Shown in pieces: positions 17,742 to 25,730 of a stretch of 64,000 nt of DNA. The position numbers and the translations under genes are program-made. Under the pieces are notes generated by a model that did no database searches, was not told where the DNA came from, and was given only the letters and a program-made list of their open reading frames with translations. Numbering within the stretch: position 1 is the stretch's first letter; each line of letters starts with the position of its first letter. The DNA comes from JANLVI01 sp031363915 (GTDB lineage: Bacteria > Vulcanimicrobiota > Vulcanimicrobiia > Vulcanimicrobiales > Vulcanimicrobiaceae): positions 169,673-233,672 of the forward strand of contig JANLVI010000010.1 in the NCBI GenBank assembly GCA_031363915.1. Direction: 5' to 3'.

Positions 17742-18731
17742 ATGCTTCCGCGAATCGGCTTGACCATGGGTGATGCAAGCGGCGTTGGCCCCGAGATCAT
17801 CGCAAAAGCTCTCGCGCATCGCGACGTCTACGAGCGCGCTCGGCCGCTCGTGATCGGCAGCGCTGAGCGGATGCTTCGCGCAATGAAGATCGTCGGATCG
17901 CCGCAAGCGCTGCGCGTCGTCGTCGATGCATCGACATCCGGCGCCGATCCGCAGACGCTCGACTGCATCGACGTCGGGAGCCTCCCGGCGGATCTGCCGT
18001 TCGGACAGATTTCGAGCGCTGCGGGGCACGCTGCATATCAGTATTTGGAGACCGCGCACGCGCTTGCAAGCGCACGCGCCATCGATGCTGTCTGCACCGC
18101 ACCGCTGAACAAAGAGGCGCTTCACGCCGGCGGACATCTTTTTCCGGGGCATACGGAGATCTTCGCCGAGCTCAGCGGTACGAGCGATTTTGCGATGATG
18201 CTGACGGCGCCCGGCTTGCGCGTCATCCACGTGACGACGCACGTCGGTTTGATCGACGCCGTCGCGCGTATCACACCCGCACGCGTCGAACGTGTCGTGC
18301 GACTCGCGGATGAAACGTTACGCCGCGCCGGGATCGCAAAGCCGCGCATCGCGGTGTGCGGCATCAATCCGCATGCCGGTGAGAATGGACTCTTCGGTCA
18401 CGGCGAAGAGGCCGAGAAGATCGTCCCCGCGCTCGAGCGCGCGCGGGCCGACGGCATCGACGTTGCGGGACCGCTCCCCGCCGATACGCTCTTCTTTCGC
18501 GCACGCCGCGGCGATTTCGACATCGTCGTCGCGATGTATCACGACCAAGGTCACGGACCGATCAAAGTCCTCGGCCTCGAAGCCGGCGTCAATATCACGG
18601 TCGGCCTCCCGTACGTGCGCACGAGCGTCGATCACGGCACCGCCTTCGATATCGCCGGAACCGGCGTCGCGGACGAACGATCGCTCATCGCCGCAATCGA
18701 CGCCGCGATCGATCTCTCACCCAAGGGCTAA
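17742..18731 (+). CDS. 4-hydroxythreonate/erythronate-4-phosphate dehydrogenase (PdxA2-like)
   Basis: 329-residue PdxA-family NAD-dependent dehydrogenase. Metal-binding histidine motifs are visible: FPGHTEIFAEL, INPHAGENGLFG and AMYHDQGHGPIK. PdxA itself serves pyridoxal phosphate synthesis, but coupling to a DUF1537 kinase is the known signature of PdxA2, which acts on D-threonate-4-phosphate or D-erythronate-4-phosphate. I therefore favour the catabolic role, though without other pdx genes in view a biosynthetic role cannot be excluded. It ends 94 bases before the convergent FAD oxidoreductase gene. Confidence 0.9.
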   Translation: MLPRIGLTMGDASGVGPEIIAKALAHRDVYERARPLVIGSAERMLRAMKIVGSPQALRVVVDASTSGADPQTLDCIDVGSLPADLPFGQISSAAGHAAYQYLETAHALASARAIDAVCTAPLNKEALHAGGHLFPGHTEIFAELSGTSDFAMMLTAPGLRVIHVTTHVGLIDAVARITPARVERVVRLADETLRRAGIAKPRIAVCGINPHAGENGLFGHGEEAEKIVPALERARADGIDVAGPLPADTLFFRARRGDFDIVVAMYHDQGHGPIKVLGLEAGVNITVGLPYVRTSVDHGTAFDIAGTGVADERSLIAAIDAAIDLSPKG

Positions 18732-18770
18732 ACGGAGCCGGATCCGGCGGTGCCGTTCACAGTTGCATCG

Positions 18771-18807
18771 CCGCACGTCTGCTCGAAAAAGAATCCGCGA
18801 CGTGCGG
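18771..18807. repeat. 9-bp inverted repeat at a convergent junction
   Basis: CCGCACGTC at 18771-18779 is matched by its exact reverse complement at 18799-18807, with a 19-base loop. It lies between two genes that end facing each other. No T-run follows on either strand, so it may be a factor-dependent pause hairpin or chance. Confidence 0.3.
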
Positions 18808-18825
18808 GTCGGCGACTAGAGCAGA

Positions 18826-20115
18826 TTAAAGCGCGAGCAGTGCGCCCTGGCGTTCGAGTTCGTCGCGCACGCGTTTCGCCGTGACGCTGCCGGCGCGCGC
18901 TTGTTCTGCGGCGGCGACACCGGCGGCTTGCCCCGTGGCGAACGCCGTACCCATGACGCGCAGCGACGCACCCGCGTATTGGTCGCCGTCGGCCGTGCGG
19001 CCCGCAGCGTAGAGGTTGTCGGTATCACGACTCTGCAGACTGCGCAGCGGGATATCGTATGATTCACCATTACGAATCGTATACCACGTGCTGCCCGCGG
19101 CGACTTCGGGATGGTATTCCATTGGCCACGTACCGAGTGCCACGCCATCATCGAAACGTGCACCGCTCGCGACGTCGTCGCGCGTGATTTGATAGCGTGC
19201 GTTGATGTGGCGCGACTCGCGCGTCCCGATCTCGGGGCCGGTTGCGGCAAGATAGGCGCCCTCATAGCCCGGAAGCGCTTTGATCGCCGCAAGATACGCC
19301 CATGCTTGTTCGCGACCGTGACGCTCGGCGTGCGAGAGGCTAGCACCGTCGCGCGCGTCGTAGGATTCGTCGATGACCAGCGCCACGATGTCGTTCGAGA
19401 GCGGGACGCGACCGAGAAATCCGGTCTCGCTCGCGAGCGGCGTGACACCGCACGCTTTCGCCGCGCGGATCGCGTGGGACCAAGCCTCCAGTCCCACCGG
19501 GACCGCAGGATCCACCCCGCCGATGCGGATCGCGAGCGTGCCGATGTTGATGAAGCCGTGGTTGCCGTAGCGCGTCGATGCGCCGCCGAAATGTGCCAGA
19601 TCGCAATCGCCGCTCGCATCGACGAAGGTGGAAGCCGTCAGTTCGCGCGGTCCGTTCCGATCGTGCACGACGACGCTCGTCATCCGATCGCCGCTACGCG
19701 ACGCAGAGATCATGGTCGTGTGCAGCAGTACCTCGACGTTTGCCGCCGCGCAGACACGGTCGAACGCCACCTTCGCCGCTTCCGGATCGAAAAGCACGAT
19801 GACGCCGCGAAAGCGCGTCGGCTCGGAGAGCGCGCTCATCGCGCGCAGTTCCGCGAGCACGGATTCGGCCACGCCGAAGACCGCCTGTCGCGGCGCTTCC
19901 CCGCAGGTGTAGAGTCCGCAGTACGTGAGCACGTTCTTCATCGTGGCAACACCACCGAGGCAGCCGCCGGTCTCGACTAACAGAACGTGGGCTCCGGTTT
20001 GTCGGGCCCCAATCGCCGCACCGACACCGGCGGCCCCGCCACCGATCACGATTACGTCGAATTGATCTTGACGCACCGCCAAAGCGTACAGGTGATGCCA
20101 GAAGCGGGCCAGCAC
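18826..20115 (-). CDS. FAD-dependent oxidoreductase (FAD_oxidored family)
   Basis: Up to 429 residues. The Rossmann motif VIGGGAAGVGAAIGA begins about residue 22 and is followed by a GCLGGVATMKNV segment and the C-terminal LYAAGRTADGDQ motif, typical of the FAD_oxidored family (pfam12831 type). These are soluble flavoproteins of mostly unknown substrate. The start is uncertain: GTG at 20115 gives a 20-residue leader of odd composition, while TTG or GTG near 20082-20076 would begin just before the FAD-binding strand. It is divergent from the regulator at 20170, which could control it. No signal peptide is apparent. Confidence 0.85.
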   Translation of the reverse strand: MLARFWHHLYALAVRQDQFDVIVIGGGAAGVGAAIGARQTGAHVLLVETGGCLGGVATMKNVLTYCGLYTCGEAPRQAVFGVAESVLAELRAMSALSEPTRFRGVIVLFDPEAAKVAFDRVCAAANVEVLLHTTMISASRSGDRMTSVVVHDRNGPRELTASTFVDASGDCDLAHFGGASTRYGNHGFINIGTLAIRIGGVDPAVPVGLEAWSHAIRAAKACGVTPLASETGFLGRVPLSNDIVALVIDESYDARDGASLSHAERHGREQAWAYLAAIKALPGYEGAYLAATGPEIGTRESRHINARYQITRDDVASGARFDDGVALGTWPMEYHPEVAAGSTWYTIRNGESYDIPLRSLQSRDTDNLYAAGRTADGDQYAGASLRVMGTAFATGQAAGVAAAEQARAGSVTAKRVRDELERQGALLAL

Positions 20116-20169
20116 GCTCTAACGGTACAAGTGGCAGTGGGAGGCTAGCGGTATCGCGAAATCAAATTC

Positions 20170-21057
20170 GTGGAGTTCACTCACGACGACGAGCGCCGGC
20201 AAGAGCTTACCGCATTTTTGAGGAGCCGTCGCGCCCGATTGCAGCCCAATGAGGTCGGATTGCCGGCGAGGCACGGCCGCCGCCGCACGCCGGGTCTGCG
20301 GCGCGAAGAAGTCGCGGCGATCGCGGGGATGAGCGTCAACTGGTACACCCTCTTCGAGACCGGCAAGAACGACTCGATCTCGGCCAAGGCCGTCGCCGAC
20401 GTCGCCCGCGCGCTGCAGCTGAGCGTGCGCGAGCGCCAGCACCTCGCGGCCCTCGCGCGCGTCGTCCTCGAGCCGCTCGATCCGCTCGCGGCACCGCCAT
20501 CGGCCGGAATAATCGCGGTCCTCGAAGATCTGAGCACGACGCCGGCCGTCGTGTGGAATCGACGTCGCGATGCCCTTGCGTGGAACCGACTCTTCGGCAC
20601 GCTCTTCGATTACTCGGCGTCGAGTTCGACGTGGAAACGCAACGGCGTCTGGCGCATTTTCAACGATCCCTCACGCCAAATTCTCTGGCCCGATTGGGAC
20701 GGCGCGGCGCGGCGCGCGTGTTCGGCCTTACGGTGGCAGTTCGCGCGCGAACCCGAGCTCGTCAAAGCACTAATCGACGAACTGCGCAGCAATGTCGAGT
20801 TCCAGCGCCACTGGGCCGCCGATGACGGCGTCACCGATTGGATGCACGAGCCGCAACTGCCGCTCGTCATCGGCCGCGCCGAGGGCGAACCGATGCGTTT
20901 TCTGCAGTCGACGCTTGCGACGCCCGAATCCGGGATGCATCTCGTGCAGTTTTACACGCCGGCAGACGATGTGACGCGGATAGCCGTCGCGCGGATGAGG
21001 GTCCGCGAGGGAGCGGCCTTCCAATCGGGAACGCTTCAACATTCGCCGTCTGATTGA
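20170..21057 (+). CDS. XRE-type transcriptional regulator with MmyB-like ligand domain
   Basis: 295 residues with two parts. Residues about 10-85 are a Cro/C1-type helix-turn-helix with the group signature TPGLRREEVAAIAGMSVNWYT. Residues about 105-280 form the MmyB-like ligand-binding (PAS-related) domain, including WNRLFGTLF and VQFYTPAD. Regulators of this family often control an adjacent, divergent oxidoreductase gene and may bind a fatty-acid-like or aromatic ligand. Here the divergent neighbour is the FAD oxidoreductase, 54 bases away. The start is GTG at 20170 with no strong ribosome site, so a start nearby is possible. Confidence 0.88.
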   Translation: MEFTHDDERRQELTAFLRSRRARLQPNEVGLPARHGRRRTPGLRREEVAAIAGMSVNWYTLFETGKNDSISAKAVADVARALQLSVRERQHLAALARVVLEPLDPLAAPPSAGIIAVLEDLSTTPAVVWNRRRDALAWNRLFGTLFDYSASSSTWKRNGVWRIFNDPSRQILWPDWDGAARRACSALRWQFAREPELVKALIDELRSNVEFQRHWAADDGVTDWMHEPQLPLVIGRAEGEPMRFLQSTLATPESGMHLVQFYTPADDVTRIAVARMRVREGAAFQSGTLQHSPSD

Positions 21058-21136
21058 GACGGCACGGGGAGCGAGCCTACCGGGCCGTGCTCGCACTCCG
21101 GCTGCACGACGGCTCGCGTAAGTTGAGAATAGCCGA

Positions 21137-21244
21137 ATGGATACCTCGAGCGTATTTCCGGTCTGGACCTGGCTGTTGGTTGGTGGCGCCGTGCTCGCCG
21201 CGATCGGGTGCTTTGCCGCGATGGGCGCCGTCAAGAAAACGTAG
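21137..21244 (+). CDS. Small single-pass membrane protein, 35 residues
   Basis: Frame beginning MDTSSVFPVWTWLLVGG, with one hydrophobic helix and a short basic end AVKKT. It lies 79 bases after the MmyB-type regulator, same strand, and is followed 17 bases later by a strong hairpin terminator, which supports a real transcription unit ending here. Family not recognised. Size and design (short polar N-terminus, single helix, Lys/Arg tail) match those at 16482 and 46713. Confidence 0.5.
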   Translation: MDTSSVFPVWTWLLVGGAVLAAIGCFAAMGAVKKT

Positions 21245-21261
21245 TCGTTCGATCGACCTAT

Positions 21262-21292
21262 AAAAAGCCGACTCCGAACGAGTCGGCTTTTT
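21262..21292. terminator. Bidirectional intrinsic terminator
   Basis: A perfect 13-base stem, AAAAAGCCGACTC paired with GAGTCGGCTTTTT, with a 5-base loop. The A-run and T-run make it work in both directions, serving the plus-strand regulator unit and the minus-strand DUF2071 gene that ends at 21297. Confidence 0.9.
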
Positions 21293-21296
21293 ATCT

Positions 21297-21968
21297 TCAG
21301 CGGATCGCGCGAACGGCCATACCGCGCGAGAATGCGGCGAAATCCGGCGTTGGCGTCAGTGTAATGCCAAGCGGTTCGGCCAGCGTGTTCGTTTCGATCT
21401 CGAACGCGAGCGACTGAAGTTGCCAGGGAGCATGTTTGATGTCGCCTCGAACGATGCGACCGTGGCGTTCGATGAAGAAGTGATAGCGCTCGTGCAAGAA
21501 TGCAACGAGCGAATTCGACGGCACGAGAATTGCGTCGCGCAGCGGCCGGTACGTCGCCCGAAACCGCACGTGCGGCTCACCGCGATGCGTGCGCCGACTC
21601 TGGTACGTAAAGACACCATCGGATTCGGACATTTCGATTGCCGCATCGAAGTACGGTAAGCCGGTCATCACGCGTGCCGCACGAACAGCAAGCCAACTTG
21701 CAGCATCCAAACTAAAGAAGTACACAGCCCGCCGGTCGCCGACGCGAACGTAGGTCCGAAGATTGATCTCGCGCACGTCGGCAAAACCCGGCATGACGGG
21801 CGTCCCCACGGGATGGACGCCCGTCATGCGAAACGGGACGACCGAAAGCCACGCCGAGCCGTCGAAGGTATCGAGTATCAGACCCGGTGGGAGTGCGGGT
21901 TCGATTTGCGCCGGATCGATGCGCCAGTGCGCGAAGGCAACGTCGCACCACTGCATATCCAGCTTCAC
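21297..21968 (-). CDS. DUF2071 (YqjF-like) protein
   Basis: 223-residue DUF2071/YqjF family protein, related in fold to acetoacetate decarboxylase. The family start pattern is clear: W..VAFAHWRIDPAQIEPALPPG, then GSAWLSVVPFRM and INLRTYV. Function in the family is not established. It lies 4 bases upstream of a terminator-bounded end, and its own start is 4 bases after the stop of the M13 peptidase gene, so it is probably co-transcribed with that peptidase. Confidence 0.88.
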   Translation of the reverse strand: MKLDMQWCDVAFAHWRIDPAQIEPALPPGLILDTFDGSAWLSVVPFRMTGVHPVGTPVMPGFADVREINLRTYVRVGDRRAVYFFSLDAASWLAVRAARVMTGLPYFDAAIEMSESDGVFTYQSRRTHRGEPHVRFRATYRPLRDAILVPSNSLVAFLHERYHFFIERHGRIVRGDIKHAPWQLQSLAFEIETNTLAEPLGITLTPTPDFAAFSRGMAVRAIR

Positions 21969-21972
21969 GCCC

Positions 21973-24006
21973 TTACCAGACGGAGCACGTCTTCGGCGGC
22001 TTGGGGCAGTTGAACGCCGCGTACCATTCGGGCACGTCGGTGAGGGTAACGTTGATACGATCGCGCGGAATCGGATGCGGATCGGTCAGCGCCTGTCGCT
22101 TGGCGGCCTCGGGGCGAACCGATTCCGTCCACGACTGCCCGTAGGCAAGAAAATAGCGCTGTTCGGGCGTGAAGCCGTCGATTTTTTCGTGCGGCTTGCC
22201 GGCAAGCGACGTTTCGAGCGCGCGATAGCCGATGACGACGCCGCCGAGATCCGCGATCGCTTCGCCCGAGACGAGGCGGCCCTGATAGTGCGTCGTGCCG
22301 ACGGCCACGGTGTTGTCGAACTGTTTGATCACGCAGTTCGCACGCGCCGTGAATTGCGTGAGATCTTTTGCGGTCCACCAGTTGGTGAGGTTGCCGTTGC
22401 GATCGAACTTATGGCCTTGATCGTCGAACCCGTGCGTCATCTCATGACCGACGGTGCCGGCACCGGTCGCCCCGAGATTATCCGGATCGGGTGCGGCGGC
22501 ATCGAAGAACGGTCGCTGCAGTTGCGCGGCCGGGAGCACGATTTCGTTGCGCTGCGTATCGTTATACGCATTGACCGTCTGCGGGGTCATGTTCCAGATC
22601 GTTTTGTTCAGCGGTTTTCCGATCTGCGCGAGTTCATATGCGCGTTCGAAGGTGCGACCGCGCTCGACATTAGCAAAGAGTGCCGCGGGTTCGACCGAAT
22701 ACGCCGCATAACTGCGCCAGCGATCGGGATAACCGACTTTGAGGCCCATCGCGTCGAGCTTGGCGATCGCGACGCGCTTCGTTGCGGGCGTCATCCAGGA
22801 GAGCGAGGCCATCTGCGCCCGGTAGGCCGCACGGATGCGCACCGTCATGTCGAGCGCGCGCTGTTTTGCCTCGGGTGGAAACGTCTTGGCGACGTAGGCT
22901 TTTCCGACCGCTTCGCCGAGCAACAGGCTCGTGAGGTTCACGCAGCGCTTCCAACGCGGCAGTTGCTCTTTTGCGCCGCCTAAAATCTTTCCGTTGAATG
23001 CGAAGTTCTCGTCTTCGAATGCTTTGGGCAGTACGGTGGAGGTCGCATCGAGCAAACGCCAGCGCAGGTAGGCACGCCACTGCGCGAGCGGAGCGGTCGC
23101 GACGGCGCGATCGAACGTGCGCACGAACGTCGGTTCGGCGACGTTGAACGAAGCACCCGAGGGGATGCCGGCAGCAGCGAGATACGAACGCAGCGCAAGA
23201 TGCGGCGTGAGTGCGACAAGAGGTCCGACGAGCATCGGGTGGTACACGGCTTCGGGCAAGCGCAAATCGGCCGCGGGTTTCGAACCGCGCGCGAGTTGCG
23301 TTTCGAACACCATGACGGCGGCGGCGGCGCTTGCCGCAGCGCCGTCGCCCGCAAGCGCGAGCGTTTTCGCGATATGGGCGACGTACTGGGCGCGCAGGTT
23401 GCGCGAATCCGCGTCGGCGCGCAGATAGTAATCGCGTTCGGGTAAACCGATCCCGGCTTGATCGACTTCCGCGATGACGCGGCGACTATCTTTGAAATCT
23501 TGCGTCGGCGAAATCGCAAAGCCCGCATCGACGCCGATCGTGTGCAAGCGCGCGAGTTCCGTCCCGATCTGTGCGCGCGCGCTCAAGGCGTCGATCCGCG
23601 CGAGTTCGGGCGCCACCGGACCCAGCCCAGCGCGCTCGATGGTCGCGGTATCCATGCACGACCCGTAGAGGCCGCCGATCTTCTGCGTCTCGCTACCCGT
23701 ATCACCGGGCTCTTTGGCTGCGGCCTCAAGTGTCTCGCGAACGATGCCGCGGGTCGTATCCACCAGCTGTTCGATGTAACCGTATTCGGTGTACGCCGCG
23801 GGAATGGGATGATTTTTGCGCCACGTGCCGGTCGCGTAGCCGAAGAAATCTTTGCAGGCATTGACGCTCGCGTCCATTTGCGCGGGATCGAACGGTGCGG
23901 CGAGTTCCGCATCGGCCCGGGCCGGGCCGTGGGTGTGGGCGGCGGCCAGGCCGCCGCACACGGCGAGGGCCAAGGCAAAACGGACGATCGATTGACGCAT
24001 ATCCAT
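21973..24006 (-). CDS. M13 family zinc metallopeptidase (neprilysin/PepO-like), secreted
   Basis: 677 residues from ATG 24006 (ATG 24000 also possible). The N-terminus is a signal peptide, hydrophobic core FALALAVCGG with cleavage near ARA/DAE. The mature protein has the M13 N-terminal MDASVNACKDFFGYATG, the zinc site HEMTH at 521-525, GEAIADLGG supplying the third zinc ligand, and the family C-terminal CSVW. M13 enzymes are oligopeptide-cleaving zinc endopeptidases, here exported to the periplasm or surface. In-frame sequence upstream of 24006 runs antisense to the glutamine synthetase gene and is excluded. DUF2071 follows in the same unit. Confidence 0.94.
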   Translation of the reverse strand: MDMRQSIVRFALALAVCGGLAAAHTHGPARADAELAAPFDPAQMDASVNACKDFFGYATGTWRKNHPIPAAYTEYGYIEQLVDTTRGIVRETLEAAAKEPGDTGSETQKIGGLYGSCMDTATIERAGLGPVAPELARIDALSARAQIGTELARLHTIGVDAGFAISPTQDFKDSRRVIAEVDQAGIGLPERDYYLRADADSRNLRAQYVAHIAKTLALAGDGAAASAAAAVMVFETQLARGSKPAADLRLPEAVYHPMLVGPLVALTPHLALRSYLAAAGIPSGASFNVAEPTFVRTFDRAVATAPLAQWRAYLRWRLLDATSTVLPKAFEDENFAFNGKILGGAKEQLPRWKRCVNLTSLLLGEAVGKAYVAKTFPPEAKQRALDMTVRIRAAYRAQMASLSWMTPATKRVAIAKLDAMGLKVGYPDRWRSYAAYSVEPAALFANVERGRTFERAYELAQIGKPLNKTIWNMTPQTVNAYNDTQRNEIVLPAAQLQRPFFDAAAPDPDNLGATGAGTVGHEMTHGFDDQGHKFDRNGNLTNWWTAKDLTQFTARANCVIKQFDNTVAVGTTHYQGRLVSGEAIADLGGVVIGYRALETSLAGKPHEKIDGFTPEQRYFLAYGQSWTESVRPEAAKRQALTDPHPIPRDRINVTLTDVPEWYAAFNCPKPPKTCSVW

Positions 24007-24121
24007 CCGAGCATTCGGGGCCGGGCGCCGCTGTTCCGTGCTCCCGCTTGCAACACGGGCCGACCCGACAATGCTCCAAATGGCCCGAGGACTCAGGCAC
24101 CGCTCTCCTAATCTCGGACTC

Positions 24122-25552
24122 ATGGCTAATGAACTGCGCGATTTTCTCATGCTTTCGTACACCGAGCTCGAAGAGCTTAATCTTGCGGCAAAAGACGACC
24201 GCAAGAACCGCGTTCCCGAGGCGAAGATCGCCGAGAAGCGGATGAAGTATCTGGCCGGCGAGCCGCGCATCAAAGCGGTCACGGTGCTTTTTACCGACCT
24301 CGAAGGTCGGCTGCACATGCTGGATTACGACAAGAAGTTCTTGCTCAAGTCAGCCGACAACCTCACCTTTGACGGGTCGTCCATCCGCGGATTCACGCCG
24401 CAGCGCGAGAGCGATCTGCGCTTGGCGCTCGACTGGAGTGCGTTCTATTGGGCTCCCGGCGACATCTTTGGCGGCGGCAAAGTTATGGTGTTCGGCGAGG
24501 TCCTCGATCGCGACGGCTCGATCTTCCCCGGCGACATCCGCGGCAAGCTTAAGAAGCTCTCGAAAGATCAGTTCGACAGAAACGGCTACACGCTTAACGC
24601 CGCAAACGAAATCGAAGGCTTCGTTTTTGAAGGCCTCGACGCCGAGCGCCGCTATCACGAAACCGGCAAGTTCGAGTACGTCAATACCGGCGGCTACTAT
24701 CACTCGCTTCCCGGCGACAAACTGCGGCTCTTCATCGACACCGTCGCCGAAGTGCAGCGCGCGATGGGCTTCGAGAATGAGAAAGATCATCCCGAAGTCG
24801 CTCCCTCGCAGTTCGAGATCAACTACGGCTATGGCGAAGTGCTGATGGCCGCCGATCAGATTCAGCTCTACAAGTTGATCTGCCGCCAGGTCGCAACGAC
24901 GCAGGGGGTGTCGGTCAGCTTTCTACCCAAGCCCGTCGTCGGCGTCAATGGCAGCGGCATGCACACCAACGTCTCGATTTCCAAGCACGGCAAGAACCTG
25001 TTCTGGGATCCTAAAGGCGAAGACAAAGTCAGCGCGATGGCGTGGGGCTTCATCGATAAAATTCTCACGGCGGGCAACGACATCTGCCTGATGCTCAATG
25101 CCAGCGTGAATTCATATCGCCGTCTCGACCCGCACTTCGAGGCGCCAAACCAAATCAAAGCCTCGGCGGTCGATCGCGGTTCGATGATCCGCATCCCGAT
25201 CGGAAACGAACGCTCCGCGCGCGTCGAAGTCCGCTCGGTTGCCCCCGATGCGAACCCGTACATGGTCATGCTCGCCGTGTTCCAAACCGGACTCGAAGGC
25301 ACGGTCAGCAAGATCAAAAATCTGCGCCAAGCCGAACGCTATCTTCCCGACAACATCTATACGGCGCTCGACGACTTCCGCGCATCGGAGTGGACGGCAA
25401 AACTGCTCGGTGCGGACGTGAAAGAACGCTACGCCGACCTCAAACAGGCCAGCGCCGACCGGTGCCCGCGCCTGCTCGGCACCTTCGTGAAAGCACAAGA
25501 AGTCCAGTATCACCACGAAGTCTACAACCAGTACCTCTGGAATCTGTTCTAG
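24122..25552 (+). CDS. glnA: Glutamine synthetase, type I
   Basis: 476-residue glutamate-ammonia ligase. Signature motifs: DGSSIRGF in the N-terminal beta-grasp, FEINYG, the ATP-binding motif NGSGMHTNVSI, NSYRRL and RSVAPDANPY. It forms glutamine from glutamate, ammonium and ATP. The Tyr-containing adenylylation loop (NLY-x-LP) of the enteric enzyme is not seen in the corresponding C-terminal stretch, so AMP-modification control is unlikely. ATG 24122 is chosen from the family start; earlier in-frame Met codons back to 24038 lie in the intergenic region. It is divergent from the M13 gene and ends in a terminator hairpin. Confidence 0.93.
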   Translation: MANELRDFLMLSYTELEELNLAAKDDRKNRVPEAKIAEKRMKYLAGEPRIKAVTVLFTDLEGRLHMLDYDKKFLLKSADNLTFDGSSIRGFTPQRESDLRLALDWSAFYWAPGDIFGGGKVMVFGEVLDRDGSIFPGDIRGKLKKLSKDQFDRNGYTLNAANEIEGFVFEGLDAERRYHETGKFEYVNTGGYYHSLPGDKLRLFIDTVAEVQRAMGFENEKDHPEVAPSQFEINYGYGEVLMAADQIQLYKLICRQVATTQGVSVSFLPKPVVGVNGSGMHTNVSISKHGKNLFWDPKGEDKVSAMAWGFIDKILTAGNDICLMLNASVNSYRRLDPHFEAPNQIKASAVDRGSMIRIPIGNERSARVEVRSVAPDANPYMVMLAVFQTGLEGTVSKIKNLRQAERYLPDNIYTALDDFRASEWTAKLLGADVKERYADLKQASADRCPRLLGTFVKAQEVQYHHEVYNQYLWNLF

Positions 25553-25575
25553 ATTCTTGACCCCAACTAAAAGCA

Positions 25576-25603
25576 AATGGCCGCCGGGCGGCCGCCATTT
25601 TTT
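25576..25603 (+). terminator. Intrinsic terminator after glutamine synthetase gene
   Basis: AATGGC and GCC pair with GGC and GCCATT around one C-C mismatch, followed by a run of T residues. It ends the glnA transcript. Confidence 0.75.
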
Positions 25604-25643
25604 AGCACGCCCTGGCTTCCTTATTTTTGGGTAACATTGGGGT

Positions 25644-25724
25644 ATGCCAAAGAAGATTTTGTTGATCCCCGGCTGGCACCGGAAGGTGCACGATTTGCCC
25701 ACGCCCACGCGTCCGGCCGGATAA
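25644..25724 (+). CDS. Possible 26-residue leader or remnant frame
   Basis: Short frame starting MPKKILLIPGWH with GGGGT just before the ATG, ending 6 bases before the glycoside hydrolase ATG. The first residues look like the first beta strand of a family-1 glycosyltransferase, so it could be a remnant of a lost glycosyltransferase gene or a translated leader that couples to the hydrolase. Evidence is thin. Confidence 0.25.
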   Translation: MPKKILLIPGWHRKVHDLPTPTRPAG

Positions 25725-25730
25725 ACGCGC

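Noticed and set aside
21763..22983. A 406-codon frame antisense to the M13 peptidase and DUF2071 genes
   Set aside because: It crosses two clear genes and shows no motif.
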